A stretch of 17,970 bases of DNA from an uncultured Collinsella sp. GTDB lineage: Bacteria > Actinomycetota > Coriobacteriia > Coriobacteriales > Coriobacteriaceae. The DNA lies in the NCBI GenBank assembly GCA_900546455.1, contig URCS01000040.1:1-17970 (forward strand). Direction: 5' to 3'. The translations under genes and the position numbers were made by a program. This document shows positions 7,208 through 15,044 of the stretch, one piece after another (within the stretch, counting starts at the first letter, position 1; each line of letters starts with the position of its first letter). The notes beneath the pieces are model-generated. The model was given only the letters and a program-made list of their open reading frames with translations, did not search any database and had not been told where the DNA came from.

Positions 7208-7795
7208 ATGAGTCCCATTCAAATCGCCCTGCTGCTGCTCGCCGTTGCCGGCGTGTGGGCCATCGTTGAGCTCGCGCTTACCCTGCGCAAGACCCGCACC
7301 GTTGTCGACTCGCTCGATAAGACCGTCAACGACCTTAACAACACCATCGCCGAGGCTCAGCCTGTGGTGGCAAAGCTCGATGGCGCTGTCGATGAGCTTA
7401 CGCCGGCGCTTGCTCAGATGGAGCCGCTGCTTAAGTCGAGCAAGACGGCAGTTGATGCCCTTACCTCCAATCTCGTAGAGGTCGAAGCCGTGGTTCGCGA
7501 CATTTCCGAGGTTACGGGCAGCATGGCCGAGGCCAGCAATGCTGTGTCGAGCGTGACCGACTCTGCTGCCGGTGCTGTGCAGAAGCTCTTCAATAAGGTG
7601 AAGGCTCCTGCAGCCGATGCCGATCGCAAGCTCGCCGCTGCCGCTGCGGAGGCCGAGCAGCCTACCGAGCGCGTCCTAATTGGCGAGGACGAGGCCGCCG
7701 ATGGCGCGGATGTGGCTCAAAATTCTGTAGCCAAGCCGGCTCAGTATTACACCTATACACCCTCCGAGACCTCTGAGGAGTCCTGCGATGAGTAG
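7208..7795 (+). CDS. Membrane-anchored coiled-coil protein, DUF948-like (YtxG type)
   Basis: This protein has one N-terminal membrane span (about residues 4-24), then a long helical region (about 25-125) rich in heptad-like hydrophobic spacing (TVVDSLDKTVNDLNNT), resembling DUF948/methyl-accepting-like helices. A low-complexity Ala/Glu/Asp tail (about 130-195) ends it. No enzyme motif is visible. ATG 7208 is chosen because GGGAGGA lies five bases upstream. A longer TTG start at 7130 would read through the promoter region. The stop overlaps the anti-sigma gene by eight bases, so the two are coupled. DUF948 proteins such as B. subtilis YtxG are linked to the general stress response, which matches the sigma factor downstream. 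A role as an envelope sensor or scaffold for the sigma module is inference. Confidence 0.72.
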   Translation: MSPIQIALLLLAVAGVWAIVELALTLRKTRTVVDSLDKTVNDLNNTIAEAQPVVAKLDGAVDELTPALAQMEPLLKSSKTAVDALTSNLVEVEAVVRDISEVTGSMAEASNAVSSVTDSAAGAVQKLFNKVKAPAADADRKLAAAAAEAEQPTERVLIGEDEAADGADVAQNSVAKPAQYYTYTPSETSEESCDE

Positions 7796-8165
7796 CGAAG
7801 CAACCTGCCCCATCACGTTGACCGTTGCCGGCGACCCGCGTCTCGCTCGCCTTGTGCGCATGACGGCAGCCAACGTTGGTGCCCTGTGTTCCATGTCTGT
7901 CGATCGCATCGAGGACATCCGTATGGCTGCCGAGGAAGCCTTCATCTTTGGCTGCACGGCTGTTGATTCCGACGATATCTCGATCAAATTCGATGTCGAC
8001 GAATCGCACGTGGGCATGACTATTACCTTTGGCGACCAGGCTACGGTCGATGAAGACGACCAGGCTGCGGTGTATGCCGAGCTCATCCTCGCGAGCGTGT
8101 GCGACTCCTACGAAAAGACTACGGCGCCCCTGACGCTTTCCCTCGACCTCAAGGCGGATATCTAA
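7788..8165 (+). CDS. RsbW/SpoIIAB-like anti-sigma protein with degenerate ATP site
   Basis: This 125-residue protein fits the GHKL ATPase fold of anti-sigma factors RsbW and SpoIIAB: N-terminal strand ITLTVAGDPRLARLVR, the helix IEDIRMAAEEA (41-51), and the later strand HVGMTITF. Position directly before a SigB/SigF-type gene is the classic place for the cognate anti-sigma factor. The N-box is altered: where RsbW-type proteins read SEAVTNA, this one reads EEAFIFG, keeping Glu50 but with Phe54 for the magnesium-binding Asn. No DxGxG box is seen, and it is about 20-35 residues shorter than usual. It may bind the sigma factor but probably not ATP, and is unlikely to be a kinase. The start overlaps the upstream gene by eight bases and the stop is one base before the sigma gene. 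Confidence 0.7.
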   Translation: MSSEATCPITLTVAGDPRLARLVRMTAANVGALCSMSVDRIEDIRMAAEEAFIFGCTAVDSDDISIKFDVDESHVGMTITFGDQATVDEDDQAAVYAELILASVCDSYEKTTAPLTLSLDLKADI

Positions 8166-8166
8166 T

Positions 8167-8958
8167 ATGACCGAACGTTCCCGGAGCGGCAAGACCGCTT
8201 GGGACAAGGAGAAAACCCGCGAGCTGTTTCGTCGTTACAAGGAGACCGGTGATCCGGACGCCCGTGAGCAGCTCGTTATGTCCCATATGAACCTGGTAAG
8301 GTTTCTTGCCAACAAATTTAAGAATCGCGGCGAGCCGCTCGACGACCTCATGCAGGTCGGCTATCTGGGCTTGCTCAAGGCTATCGACCGTTTTGATCCC
8401 GAGCGCGGACTCGAGTTCACGACGTTTGCGACACCCACTATCCTGGGCGAGATCAAACGCCATTTTCGCGACAAGGGCTGGAGTGTGCGCGTACCGCGTC
8501 GTCTGCAGGAGCTCTCGGCCAAGGTCAACCAGGCTACTGACAAACTTACCAACGAGCTGCAGCGTTCGCCCAAGGTTGAGGAGATCGCTGAGTACTTGGA
8601 CGTGACGGTCGATGAGGTGCTGGAGGCCATGGAATCGTCTTCGGCCTATACCTCGGTGCCCATCGAGGCTCCTGGTGCGTCCGATTCCGACGATGCCCCT
8701 TCGATTCTCGACCGTTACGCCGACGACGACAACGAGCTCGACTTTACCGATGACCGCCTAGTGATCGAGGAAGCCATCCGTGATTTCTCGCCGCGCGAGC
8801 GCGAGGTGATCGAGCTGCGCTTTGTGAAGGGCATGACCCAGATCGAGATCGCCAAGAAGCTGGGTATTTCTCAGGTGCAGGTTTCGCGTCTGCTGCGCCG
8901 CACGCTTAAGAAGATTCAGGACAAGATCGACCCCGACGGAGTGATGATTCGTTCATGA
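8167..8958 (+). CDS. SigB/SigF-type (group 3) RNA polymerase sigma factor
   Basis: This is an alternative sigma factor of the SigB/SigF/SigG family, which directs RNA polymerase to stress or developmental promoters. Region 2 spans about 38-115 and contains DLMQVGYLGLLKAIDRFDPERG, then FTTFATPTILGEIKRHFRDKGW, the family's hallmark. Region 3 follows (about 116-165). Region 4 (about 205-256) has SPREREVIELRF and a helix-turn-helix at TQIEIAKKLGISQVQVSRLL. An acidic linker (about 168-195, many Asp) separates regions 3 and 4. The length of 263 residues is normal. It starts one base after the anti-sigma stop, and its TGA overlaps the permease ATG by four bases. In Bacillus and Streptomyces such sigma factors often activate their own operon, and the upstream promoter is compatible with that. 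Confidence 0.9.
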   Translation: MTERSRSGKTAWDKEKTRELFRRYKETGDPDAREQLVMSHMNLVRFLANKFKNRGEPLDDLMQVGYLGLLKAIDRFDPERGLEFTTFATPTILGEIKRHFRDKGWSVRVPRRLQELSAKVNQATDKLTNELQRSPKVEEIAEYLDVTVDEVLEAMESSSAYTSVPIEAPGASDSDDAPSILDRYADDDNELDFTDDRLVIEEAIRDFSPREREVIELRFVKGMTQIEIAKKLGISQVQVSRLLRRTLKKIQDKIDPDGVMIRS

Positions 8959-10361
8959 GTGAGCACCCCCAACAAACCGATCGCGTGCTGCGCGACACCC
9001 GCATTCTGACGCTGCGCATTTGGGCTGTTGTCGGCTGCATTGTCATCGCCGCTGTCATTTTTAACCTTATGGGCATCCTGGCACCGGTTATTGAGTTTCT
9101 TGCCGTCGGTTCCATCATTGCTTTTGTGATGTCCCCGATCACCAACTGGCTCGAGCACCATGGCGTGAATCGCGGCATCGGTTCGCTTGTCGCGCTTATT
9201 GTTGTTGTTGCCGTGCTCGTCGGTGTCGTTTGCATCTTGTCGCCGATTCTCTTTGGTCAGATCATGGAAGTCCTGAGCCGCCTGCCCGAGCAGCTTCGAG
9301 TTGCGGGTGGCGATCTCAATGAGATGATCTCGCATGCCAAGACGCTCAACAACACGCCGCTCAAGGAGTATTTGGACGATAATCTTTCGTCCCTGGTTGC
9401 CGTGGCATCGAAGTATGTGTCTCAGATTGCTGCCGAGCTTGGCCGCGGTGTGTTCCCGCTCATCACCAATACGGCTTCGCAGTTGTTCGTGATCTTCCTT
9501 GGTCTGGTGCTTGCGTACTGGATGGCCTGCGACTACCCTCGCATGCACCACGAGATTTGCACCATCATCGGTCAGGAGAAGGAGACCTCGTACCGCTTTA
9601 TGGTCGCCATCCTTTCTCGCTCTGTCGGCGGCTACATGCGCGGTATGGTCGTGACGTCCATCTGCGGTGGTTTCCTCGCCTTTATCGGTTTTATGATCAT
9701 CGGCCATCCGTATGCGGCGCTCATGGCTATTTTTACCGGCATCATGCATTTGGTTCCGGTCGTCGGTCCTTGGGTGAGCGCAGCAATCGCCACAGTGCTC
9801 GGTTTCATGTTCAGCCCCATGTTGGCGTTATGGACGCTCATCGTGACGATGGTCGCGCAAAACGTCACCGACAACGTGATTTCGCCTAAGGTCATGCAGA
9901 GCTCGGTGCAGGTGCATCCCATCATGAGCCTCACGGCGCTCGTTATTGGCTCGGCACTCATGGGCCCTATCGGCATGATTATTGCCATCCCACTGTGCGC
10001 GGCCCTCAAGGGTATCTTCGTGTACTACTTCGAGAATGAGACCGGCCGCCAGCTTGTGGCCTATGACGGCGCCGTGTTTAAGGGCACACCGTACCGCGAT
10101 GCCGATGGCAACCCGGTCGCCGCCTATGACGCGCTCGGCGACGACACCTTCATCTACGAGTCCGAGCTTATCGGCAACGAGACTGCGCCCGAGGCCAAGG
10201 CCATGCCCAAGCCCGAGCTCGATAATCCCTGGATTAAGCTCTCTGGTCTGCAGCCCGATGCCACGGGCTTCTTCAAGAACCCCTTTGCCAAGGACGATGA
10301 CTCCAACTCGGACGACACCAAAACCGGCATCGACGGCTCCATGGACGATGACGACAACTAG
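8955..10361 (+). CDS. AI-2E family transporter (PF01594-type permease)
   Basis: This is a polytopic inner-membrane protein of the AI-2E/PerM/YdbI family. Hydrophobic segments occur at about 22-62 (two spans) and 75-98, then a polar central region with a family-typical RLPEQL stretch, then further spans from about 165 on, including the conserved HLVPVVGPW motif and the VVSP/VISPKV-like segment (NVISPKVMQS). Family members have been tied to AI-2 export, sodium/proton exchange or general stress, so the substrate is not predictable. The 468-residue length includes a long cytoplasmic C-terminal extension of about 100 residues that ends in an Asp-rich tail. Translation starts inside the sigma gene's last codons (ATGA overlap), so it belongs to the sigma operon. 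A terminator follows. Confidence 0.87.
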   Translation: MSEHPQQTDRVLRDTRILTLRIWAVVGCIVIAAVIFNLMGILAPVIEFLAVGSIIAFVMSPITNWLEHHGVNRGIGSLVALIVVVAVLVGVVCILSPILFGQIMEVLSRLPEQLRVAGGDLNEMISHAKTLNNTPLKEYLDDNLSSLVAVASKYVSQIAAELGRGVFPLITNTASQLFVIFLGLVLAYWMACDYPRMHHEICTIIGQEKETSYRFMVAILSRSVGGYMRGMVVTSICGGFLAFIGFMIIGHPYAALMAIFTGIMHLVPVVGPWVSAAIATVLGFMFSPMLALWTLIVTMVAQNVTDNVISPKVMQSSVQVHPIMSLTALVIGSALMGPIGMIIAIPLCAALKGIFVYYFENETGRQLVAYDGAVFKGTPYRDADGNPVAAYDALGDDTFIYESELIGNETAPEAKAMPKPELDNPWIKLSGLQPDATGFFKNPFAKDDDSNSDDTKTGIDGSMDDDDN

Positions 10362-10410
10362 CGGGGTAATTCGGGTTAACATTCATACGCACTAACATGC
10401 AATTTCGCTG

Positions 10411-10441
10411 AAGGGCCGGCATTGTGCCGACCCTCTTTTTT
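10411..10441 (+). terminator. Rho-independent terminator of the sigma-factor operon
   Basis: GGGCCGGCA (10413-10421) pairs with TGCCGACCC (10425-10433) with one C-A mismatch and a three-base loop, followed by TCTTTTTT. It ends the operon 50 bases after the permease stop. Confidence 0.85.
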
Positions 10442-10467
10442 GCACTTGCGCGGTGGGATGGTAATAT
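10440..10467 (+). promoter_or_regulatory. Promoter of the alaS operon (extended -10)
   Basis: TTGCAC (10440-10445), a 16-base spacer and TAATAT (10462-10467) form a good vegetative promoter, strengthened by TGG immediately upstream of the -10 (10459-10461). The -35 box overlaps the last bases of the preceding terminator's T-run. Transcription would start near 10474, leaving a leader of about 40 bases, too short for a T-box riboswitch. Confidence 0.65.
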
Positions 10468-10513
10468 CGTTACGTTTGAACTGTTTCGATGTGAAACCGA
10501 GGAGATTCCCTCT

Positions 10514-13171
10514 ATGAGTGCTGACTACCCGTCAATGACTACGGCCGAGATTCGCTCCAAGTTCCTCAACTTCTTTGAGGAGCGCGGTCTTAAGCTCTAT
10601 CCTTCTTCGTCCCTCGTCCCCGACGATCCTTCACTGCTGCTTGCCAACGCCGGCATGAACCAGTTTAAGGAGTACTACCAGGGCAAGAAGACCATGAAGG
10701 AGATCGGCGCGATCTCCTGCCAGAAGTGCGTCCGCACCAACGACATCGACTGCATCGGCGAGGACGGCCGTCACCTGTCGTTCTTCGAGATGCTCGGTGA
10801 CTTCTCCTTTGGCGGCGTCTCCAAGCAGCAGGCCTGCGCTTGGGCTTTTGAGCTCATCACCAAGGAGTTCAAGCTGCCGCTCGACCGCCTGTACTTCACC
10901 GTCTTTACCGAGGACGACGAGACCCATGACGTGTGGCGCTCCCTGGGCGTTGCCGAGGATCACATCTCGCGTCTGGGCGAGGACGACAACTTCTGGGCCG
11001 CTGGCCCCACCGGCCCCTGCGGTCCGTGCTCCGAGATCTACTTTGACATGGGCGAGGAGGTCGGTTGCGGCAGCCCCGACTGCAAGCCCGGCTGCGACTG
11101 CGACCGCTTTCTTGAGTTCTGGAACCTCGTGTTTACCCAGTACGACCGCCAGGAGGACGGCTCCATGCCGGAGCTGCCGCACCGCAACCTCGATACGGGC
11201 ATGGGTCTGGAGCGCATGGCCGCTATCATGCAGCACAAGACTGCTAACTACGACGGCGATCTGATGCAGCACCTCATCAAGCTCGGTGAGGAGATCAGCG
11301 GCAAGACCTATGACGCCGACGATTACTCCGGCGCCAGCCGCTCCCTGCGCATCATCGCCGATCACTCCCGTGCCGTCGACTTTATGATCTCGGACGGCAT
11401 CCTGCCCGGTAACGAGGGTCGCGAGTACGTCCTTCGCCGTCTGCTCCGCCGTGCCGTGTTCCACGGTCGCCTGCTGGGCATCGAGGGTGCCTTCCTGACC
11501 AAGTTCATCGACGAGGTCAATGCTCAGATGGGAGAGGCTTATCCCGAGCTGCTCAAGAACGTCGCCCTCGTCAAGGGTATCGTCGCCTCCGAGGAGGAGC
11601 GCTTCTCCACGACGCTCGACAACGGCCGCGTCTATCTGGACGAGGCCCTGGCCGCGCTTGCCGAGGGCGCTGTGCTTCCGGGCGATGTTGCCTTTAAGCT
11701 TCACGACACCTTTGGTTTCCCCATCGATCTGACCGTCGAGATCGCCGGCACCGCTGGTCACGACGTCGATATGGACGGCTTCACTGCCTGCATGGAGGAC
11801 CAGAAGGCCCGCGCCCGCGCCAATGCCAAGGGCGACGCCTGGGGCAGCTTCAACGACGTGTGGGTCGAGCTTTCCGACAAGGTCGCCGCGACCGAGTTCG
11901 ACGGCTATGACAACGATGTGATCGAGGGCGCCAAGGTTGTCGCCATCGTGCGCAACGGCGAGTCCGTCGAGTCCGCTGCCGCCGGCGAGAACGTCGAGGT
12001 CGTGCTCGACCGCACCCCGTTCTACGCCGAGATGGGCGGCCAGCAGGGTGACGCCGGCGAGCTTTCCGCCGAGGGCGTTTCGCTGACCGTTTCCGATACC
12101 AAGAACCACAACGGCCTGTATGCTCACGTCGCCCACGTTGCCGAGGGCACGCTGACCGTCGGTGCTACCGTGACCGCCGCGCTCGACGCCGAGCGCCGTG
12201 GTTTCCTGCGCCGCAACCACACCGCCACCCACCTGCTCGACGCCGCCCTTAAGCAGGTCCTGGGCGAGCATGTCTCCCAGGCCGGTTCGCTGGTGACGCC
12301 CGAGCACCTGCGCTTTGACTTCACGCACTTCGAGGCCCTGTCCTCCGAGCAGCTCAAGGCTGTCGAGGACCTGGTCAACCAGCAGATCTTCGCTTCCAAG
12401 CCGGTTGTGACCCGTGTCATGGGCATCGACGAGGCTAAGGCTGCCGGCGCTGTCGCTCTGTTTGGAGAGAAGTACGGCGATGTTGTCCGCGTCGTCTCCG
12501 TGGGCGCCGAGGACCAGCCGTTCTCCCGCGAGCTCTGTGGTGGCACTCATGCCGCCAATACCGCCGAGATTGGCCTGTTCAAGATCATTTCCGAGTCCTC
12601 CACGGGCTCCAATGTCCGCCGTATCGAGGCCGTGACCTCTAAGGGTGCCCTCGACTACATGGCCGACCGCCTGGCGCTCGTTGACGCCGCCGCCGCTGCG
12701 CTCAAGTGCCGCGTCGACGTGGTTCCCGCCCGCGTGGAGAACCTGCAGGCCGAGCTGCGCGAGACGTCCAACAAGCTCAAGAAGGCGCTCACTGGTGGCT
12801 CCTCCGATGCGATCTCCAGCGCCATCGAGGGTGCTGTCGAGCTGAATGGCTACAAGCTCGTTGTTGCTGAGCTTCAGGGTCTCGAGGCCGCTGACCTGCG
12901 CAACGTTTGGGATACCGTGCACCAGAAGGTCGCCGGCCCTGTCGCCTGCGTTGTTGCCAGCGTGACCGAGAAGGGCACCCCGGCCCTGCTCGCCGCCGGC
13001 TCCGATGACGCTGTGAAGGCCGGTTTCCACGCCGGCAACGTGATCAAGCAGATCGCGGGCCTGGTCGATGGTCGCGGTGGCGGCCGTCCCAACATGGCCC
13101 AGGCCGGTGGCAAGAACGCTGCCGGTATCGCCGATGCCCTTGCGGCCGCCAAGACCGCGCTCGGCGCCTAA
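10514..13171 (+). CDS. alaS: Alanyl-tRNA synthetase
   Basis: Cytoplasmic class II synthetase that charges tRNA-Ala. The N-terminal catalytic domain shows AGMNQFK, CVRTNDIDCIGEDGRH and FFEMLGDFSFGG, the family's motif regions. A Cys-rich insertion (CGSPDCKPGCDC) precedes FLEFWNLVF, as in many actinobacterial AlaRS proteins. The editing domain has the zinc ligands HTATH at 569-573 and CGGTH at 675-679. A C-terminal DHHA1-like C-Ala domain ends with RGGGRPNMAQAGGK. The 885-residue length is close to the usual 875-890. The ATG at 10514 follows AGGAG (10500-10504) at nine bases. A GTG at 10424 lies inside the terminator and is rejected. Codon use is strongly biased to C- and G-ending codons, more than in neighbours such as lspA, as expected for a highly expressed gene. 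Confidence 0.97.
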   Translation: MSADYPSMTTAEIRSKFLNFFEERGLKLYPSSSLVPDDPSLLLANAGMNQFKEYYQGKKTMKEIGAISCQKCVRTNDIDCIGEDGRHLSFFEMLGDFSFGGVSKQQACAWAFELITKEFKLPLDRLYFTVFTEDDETHDVWRSLGVAEDHISRLGEDDNFWAAGPTGPCGPCSEIYFDMGEEVGCGSPDCKPGCDCDRFLEFWNLVFTQYDRQEDGSMPELPHRNLDTGMGLERMAAIMQHKTANYDGDLMQHLIKLGEEISGKTYDADDYSGASRSLRIIADHSRAVDFMISDGILPGNEGREYVLRRLLRRAVFHGRLLGIEGAFLTKFIDEVNAQMGEAYPELLKNVALVKGIVASEEERFSTTLDNGRVYLDEALAALAEGAVLPGDVAFKLHDTFGFPIDLTVEIAGTAGHDVDMDGFTACMEDQKARARANAKGDAWGSFNDVWVELSDKVAATEFDGYDNDVIEGAKVVAIVRNGESVESAAAGENVEVVLDRTPFYAEMGGQQGDAGELSAEGVSLTVSDTKNHNGLYAHVAHVAEGTLTVGATVTAALDAERRGFLRRNHTATHLLDAALKQVLGEHVSQAGSLVTPEHLRFDFTHFEALSSEQLKAVEDLVNQQIFASKPVVTRVMGIDEAKAAGAVALFGEKYGDVVRVVSVGAEDQPFSRELCGGTHAANTAEIGLFKIISESSTGSNVRRIEAVTSKGALDYMADRLALVDAAAAALKCRVDVVPARVENLQAELRETSNKLKKALTGGSSDAISSAIEGAVELNGYKLVVAELQGLEAADLRNVWDTVHQKVAGPVACVVASVTEKGTPALLAAGSDDAVKAGFHAGNVIKQIAGLVDGRGGGRPNMAQAGGKNAAGIADALAAAKTALGA

Positions 13172-13188
13172 GAACCTAAGTAGTCGCT

Positions 13189-13617
13189 GTGGTCGCGCTT
13201 GCGCTGGACATAGGGGAGACCAGGATTGGCATCGCCGTCTCGAGCCGTGATGGCAAGATGGCGATGCCTGTCAAGGTGCTTCCGGCTGCCGAGGTCACCG
13301 GTATGGCCAAGACGTTCCGCTACCTGGTTGAGGACTATGAGCCCGACATCCTGGTAAGCGGACGTCCCCTGACCATGGCCGGTGAGCCCGGCCCTCAGGC
13401 CGAGCGCGTTGCCGCTGTGGCGCAAAAGATTGCCGACGAGCTCGATCTTCCGTTGGAGTTTGAGGACGAGCGTCTGTCCTCGCAAGAGGCCAAGCGTATC
13501 CTGCGCGAGCAGGGACTCAACGAAAAGCAGATGAGGGGCAAGATCGACATGATTGCCGCCAGCCTGTTTTTGCAGACGTGGCTCGATCGTAAAAACGAGG
13601 AGGTTTCGCATGCCTAG
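13189..13617 (+). CDS. ruvX: RuvX/YqgF family Holliday junction resolvase-like nuclease
   Basis: This is a small RNase H-fold nuclease of the YqgF/RuvX family, implicated in pre-16S rRNA 5'-end processing and possibly junction resolution. The N-terminal LALDIGETRIGIA provides the first acidic residue (Asp7). FEDERLSSQEA (91-101) provides the central Glu, and GKIDMIAASLFLQTWLD the last Asp (Asp120). The 142-residue length is typical. It starts at GTG 13189, 17 bases after the alaS stop. No good ribosome-binding site is visible, so translation may depend on coupling to alaS. The stop overlaps mltG by eight bases. The alaS-ruvX-mltG order is common in actinobacteria and firmicutes, which supports the call. 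Confidence 0.9.
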   Translation: MVALALDIGETRIGIAVSSRDGKMAMPVKVLPAAEVTGMAKTFRYLVEDYEPDILVSGRPLTMAGEPGPQAERVAAVAQKIADELDLPLEFEDERLSSQEAKRILREQGLNEKQMRGKIDMIAASLFLQTWLDRKNEEVSHA

Positions 13618-15043
13618 TGCTTCCGATCCGCGCCAGCCGAATCGTACACAGCAGCCGGCGTCGCGCCCTGCCCAGCCTGGCCAGCGTCCGGCACAGCCGA
13701 CGCAGCGCGCAGCTCAGCCTGCCGCGCGCCCGGCGCAGTCCTTCTCTCGTTCGGCCCAACCTGTTCAACGGACGGGTCAGCAGCCTTCTGCTCGTTCGGT
13801 TCAGCATTCGGCTTCTCACGCGGCTCAGCAGCCCACTGCTCGTACGGCCCAGCCTGCAGGCGGCACCCGCTTTAAGCAGCAGGCACCTACCCAGCGAACG
13901 CAGGCCCCCCAATCGCATTCGCATCACGCTCGTGGTTCGCATGGCGTTGCTCCGGCGACCCGCTCGAGCTACAACACGCATGCTCGTCGCGGTGCTCAAA
14001 AGAAAAGCTCCCCGGTGCCTATGATTATCGGTGGCGTTGTTGCCGTGCTTGCGCTTGTCGCGATCGTTTTCTTTGTCGTGCCAGCCGTCAAGGGCTTCTT
14101 TGGCGGTGAGGGTGCGAAAGTCGTTGCAGGCCAGCAGGTTACTATCACGATTCCCGATGGTGCCTCGGGTGACAGCATCGCTTCGATTCTCTCCGAGAAC
14201 CATATCGTAGAAAATCCCAAGGATTACTATGCGGCGGTGAAAAAGCTCAACGCCGATATGTCGCTCAAGCCTGGTGATTATTCGTTCACCACACTCATGG
14301 ATGCGACCAAGGTTGTTCAGCAGCTCATGGAAGGCCCCAACGCGGGCTCCAATGCGCTGACTATCCCTGAGGGCCTAACGGTCGATCAAGTCGCCGACCG
14401 TGTGGCCCAGGCCTACGACAGTATCTCTAAGGAAGACTTCCTCAACCAGGCCAAGGCCTCCAACTACGTTGACGACTATAGCTTCCTTAAGGGCGCCGCC
14501 AACGATTCGCTCGAGGGTTTCTTGTTCCCCAAGACCTATTCGCTGGGCGATTCGCCGACGGCCGATGACGTGATTCGCGCCATGCTCGATCAGTTTAAGA
14601 CCGAGTACAAGTCGCTTGACTTTGCGAGCTGCGAAGCCAAGATCAAGGAACGCTACGGTGTGGAGATGTCCGACTACGACATCGTCAACTTGGCCTCTAT
14701 CGTTGAGCGCGAGGGCCTCAACGCCGATCAACGTGCGCACGTGGCCTCGGTCTTCTACAACCGCCTTGCCGGCAAGCTCGACGGTCTGCGCTATCTCAAC
14801 AGCGATGCGACCATGATGTATGTCACCGGTGGCGAGGTTACCGCCGACGACCTGCAGAGCGATAGTCCGTATAACACCTATAAGCACGAGGGCCTACCGC
14901 CCACGCCCATCTGCTCTCCGTCGCTCGAGGCACTCAAGGCCACGCTTGAGCCGACCGACTCCGATGACCTGTATTTCTACATTACGCAGGACGAGGAGTA
15001 CTTCTCGCAAACCTACGAAGAGCATCAACAGTCTTGGAATTAG
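13610..15043 (+). CDS. mltG: Endolytic murein transglycosylase MltG with Gln/Pro/Ala-rich N-terminal tail
   Basis: This is a membrane-anchored YceG/MltG enzyme that cuts nascent glycan strands and sets peptidoglycan strand length. A disordered cytoplasmic tail of about 130 residues, built from irregular AQP/RPAQ/TAQP units, precedes one membrane span (about 137-158). The extracellular part has a LysM-like stretch (about 175-230) and the catalytic YceG domain: EGFLFPKTY (302-310), ASIVEREG (362-369) with Glu366 as catalytic residue, RYLNSDATMMY (394-404), YNTYKHEGLPPTPICSP (421-437) and FSQTYEEH near the end. The 477-residue length is longer than E. coli MltG because of the tail. ATG 13610 has GAGGAGG seven bases upstream and overlaps the ruvX stop. 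An upstream ATG at 13553 lies inside ruvX and lacks a ribosome-binding site. Confidence 0.93.
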   Translation: MPSASDPRQPNRTQQPASRPAQPGQRPAQPTQRAAQPAARPAQSFSRSAQPVQRTGQQPSARSVQHSASHAAQQPTARTAQPAGGTRFKQQAPTQRTQAPQSHSHHARGSHGVAPATRSSYNTHARRGAQKKSSPVPMIIGGVVAVLALVAIVFFVVPAVKGFFGGEGAKVVAGQQVTITIPDGASGDSIASILSENHIVENPKDYYAAVKKLNADMSLKPGDYSFTTLMDATKVVQQLMEGPNAGSNALTIPEGLTVDQVADRVAQAYDSISKEDFLNQAKASNYVDDYSFLKGAANDSLEGFLFPKTYSLGDSPTADDVIRAMLDQFKTEYKSLDFASCEAKIKERYGVEMSDYDIVNLASIVEREGLNADQRAHVASVFYNRLAGKLDGLRYLNSDATMMYVTGGEVTADDLQSDSPYNTYKHEGLPPTPICSPSLEALKATLEPTDSDDLYFYITQDEEYFSQTYEEHQQSWN

Positions 15044-15044
15044 C

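Noticed and set aside
10424..10513. Upstream GTG extension of alaS
   Set aside because: It begins inside a terminator stem and crosses the promoter. ATG 10514 has a good ribosome-binding site and the normal family N-terminus.
10468..10513. T-box riboswitch for alaS
   Set aside because: The leader is only about 40 bases and shows no T-box motif or antiterminator. The hairpin upstream belongs to the preceding operon.
10631..13030. A 799-codon open frame on the minus strand opposite alaS
   Set aside because: It mirrors the strong codon bias of alaS. Its translation is low-complexity Gly/Leu/Val-rich without recognisable motifs, and alaS is certain on the other strand.
14820..15044. 75-codon N-terminal extension of the YqeG-type phosphatase
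   Set aside because: It overlaps mltG out of frame, is Arg/Ser/Pro-rich as shadow frames are, and the family normally starts just before the DxDNT motif.
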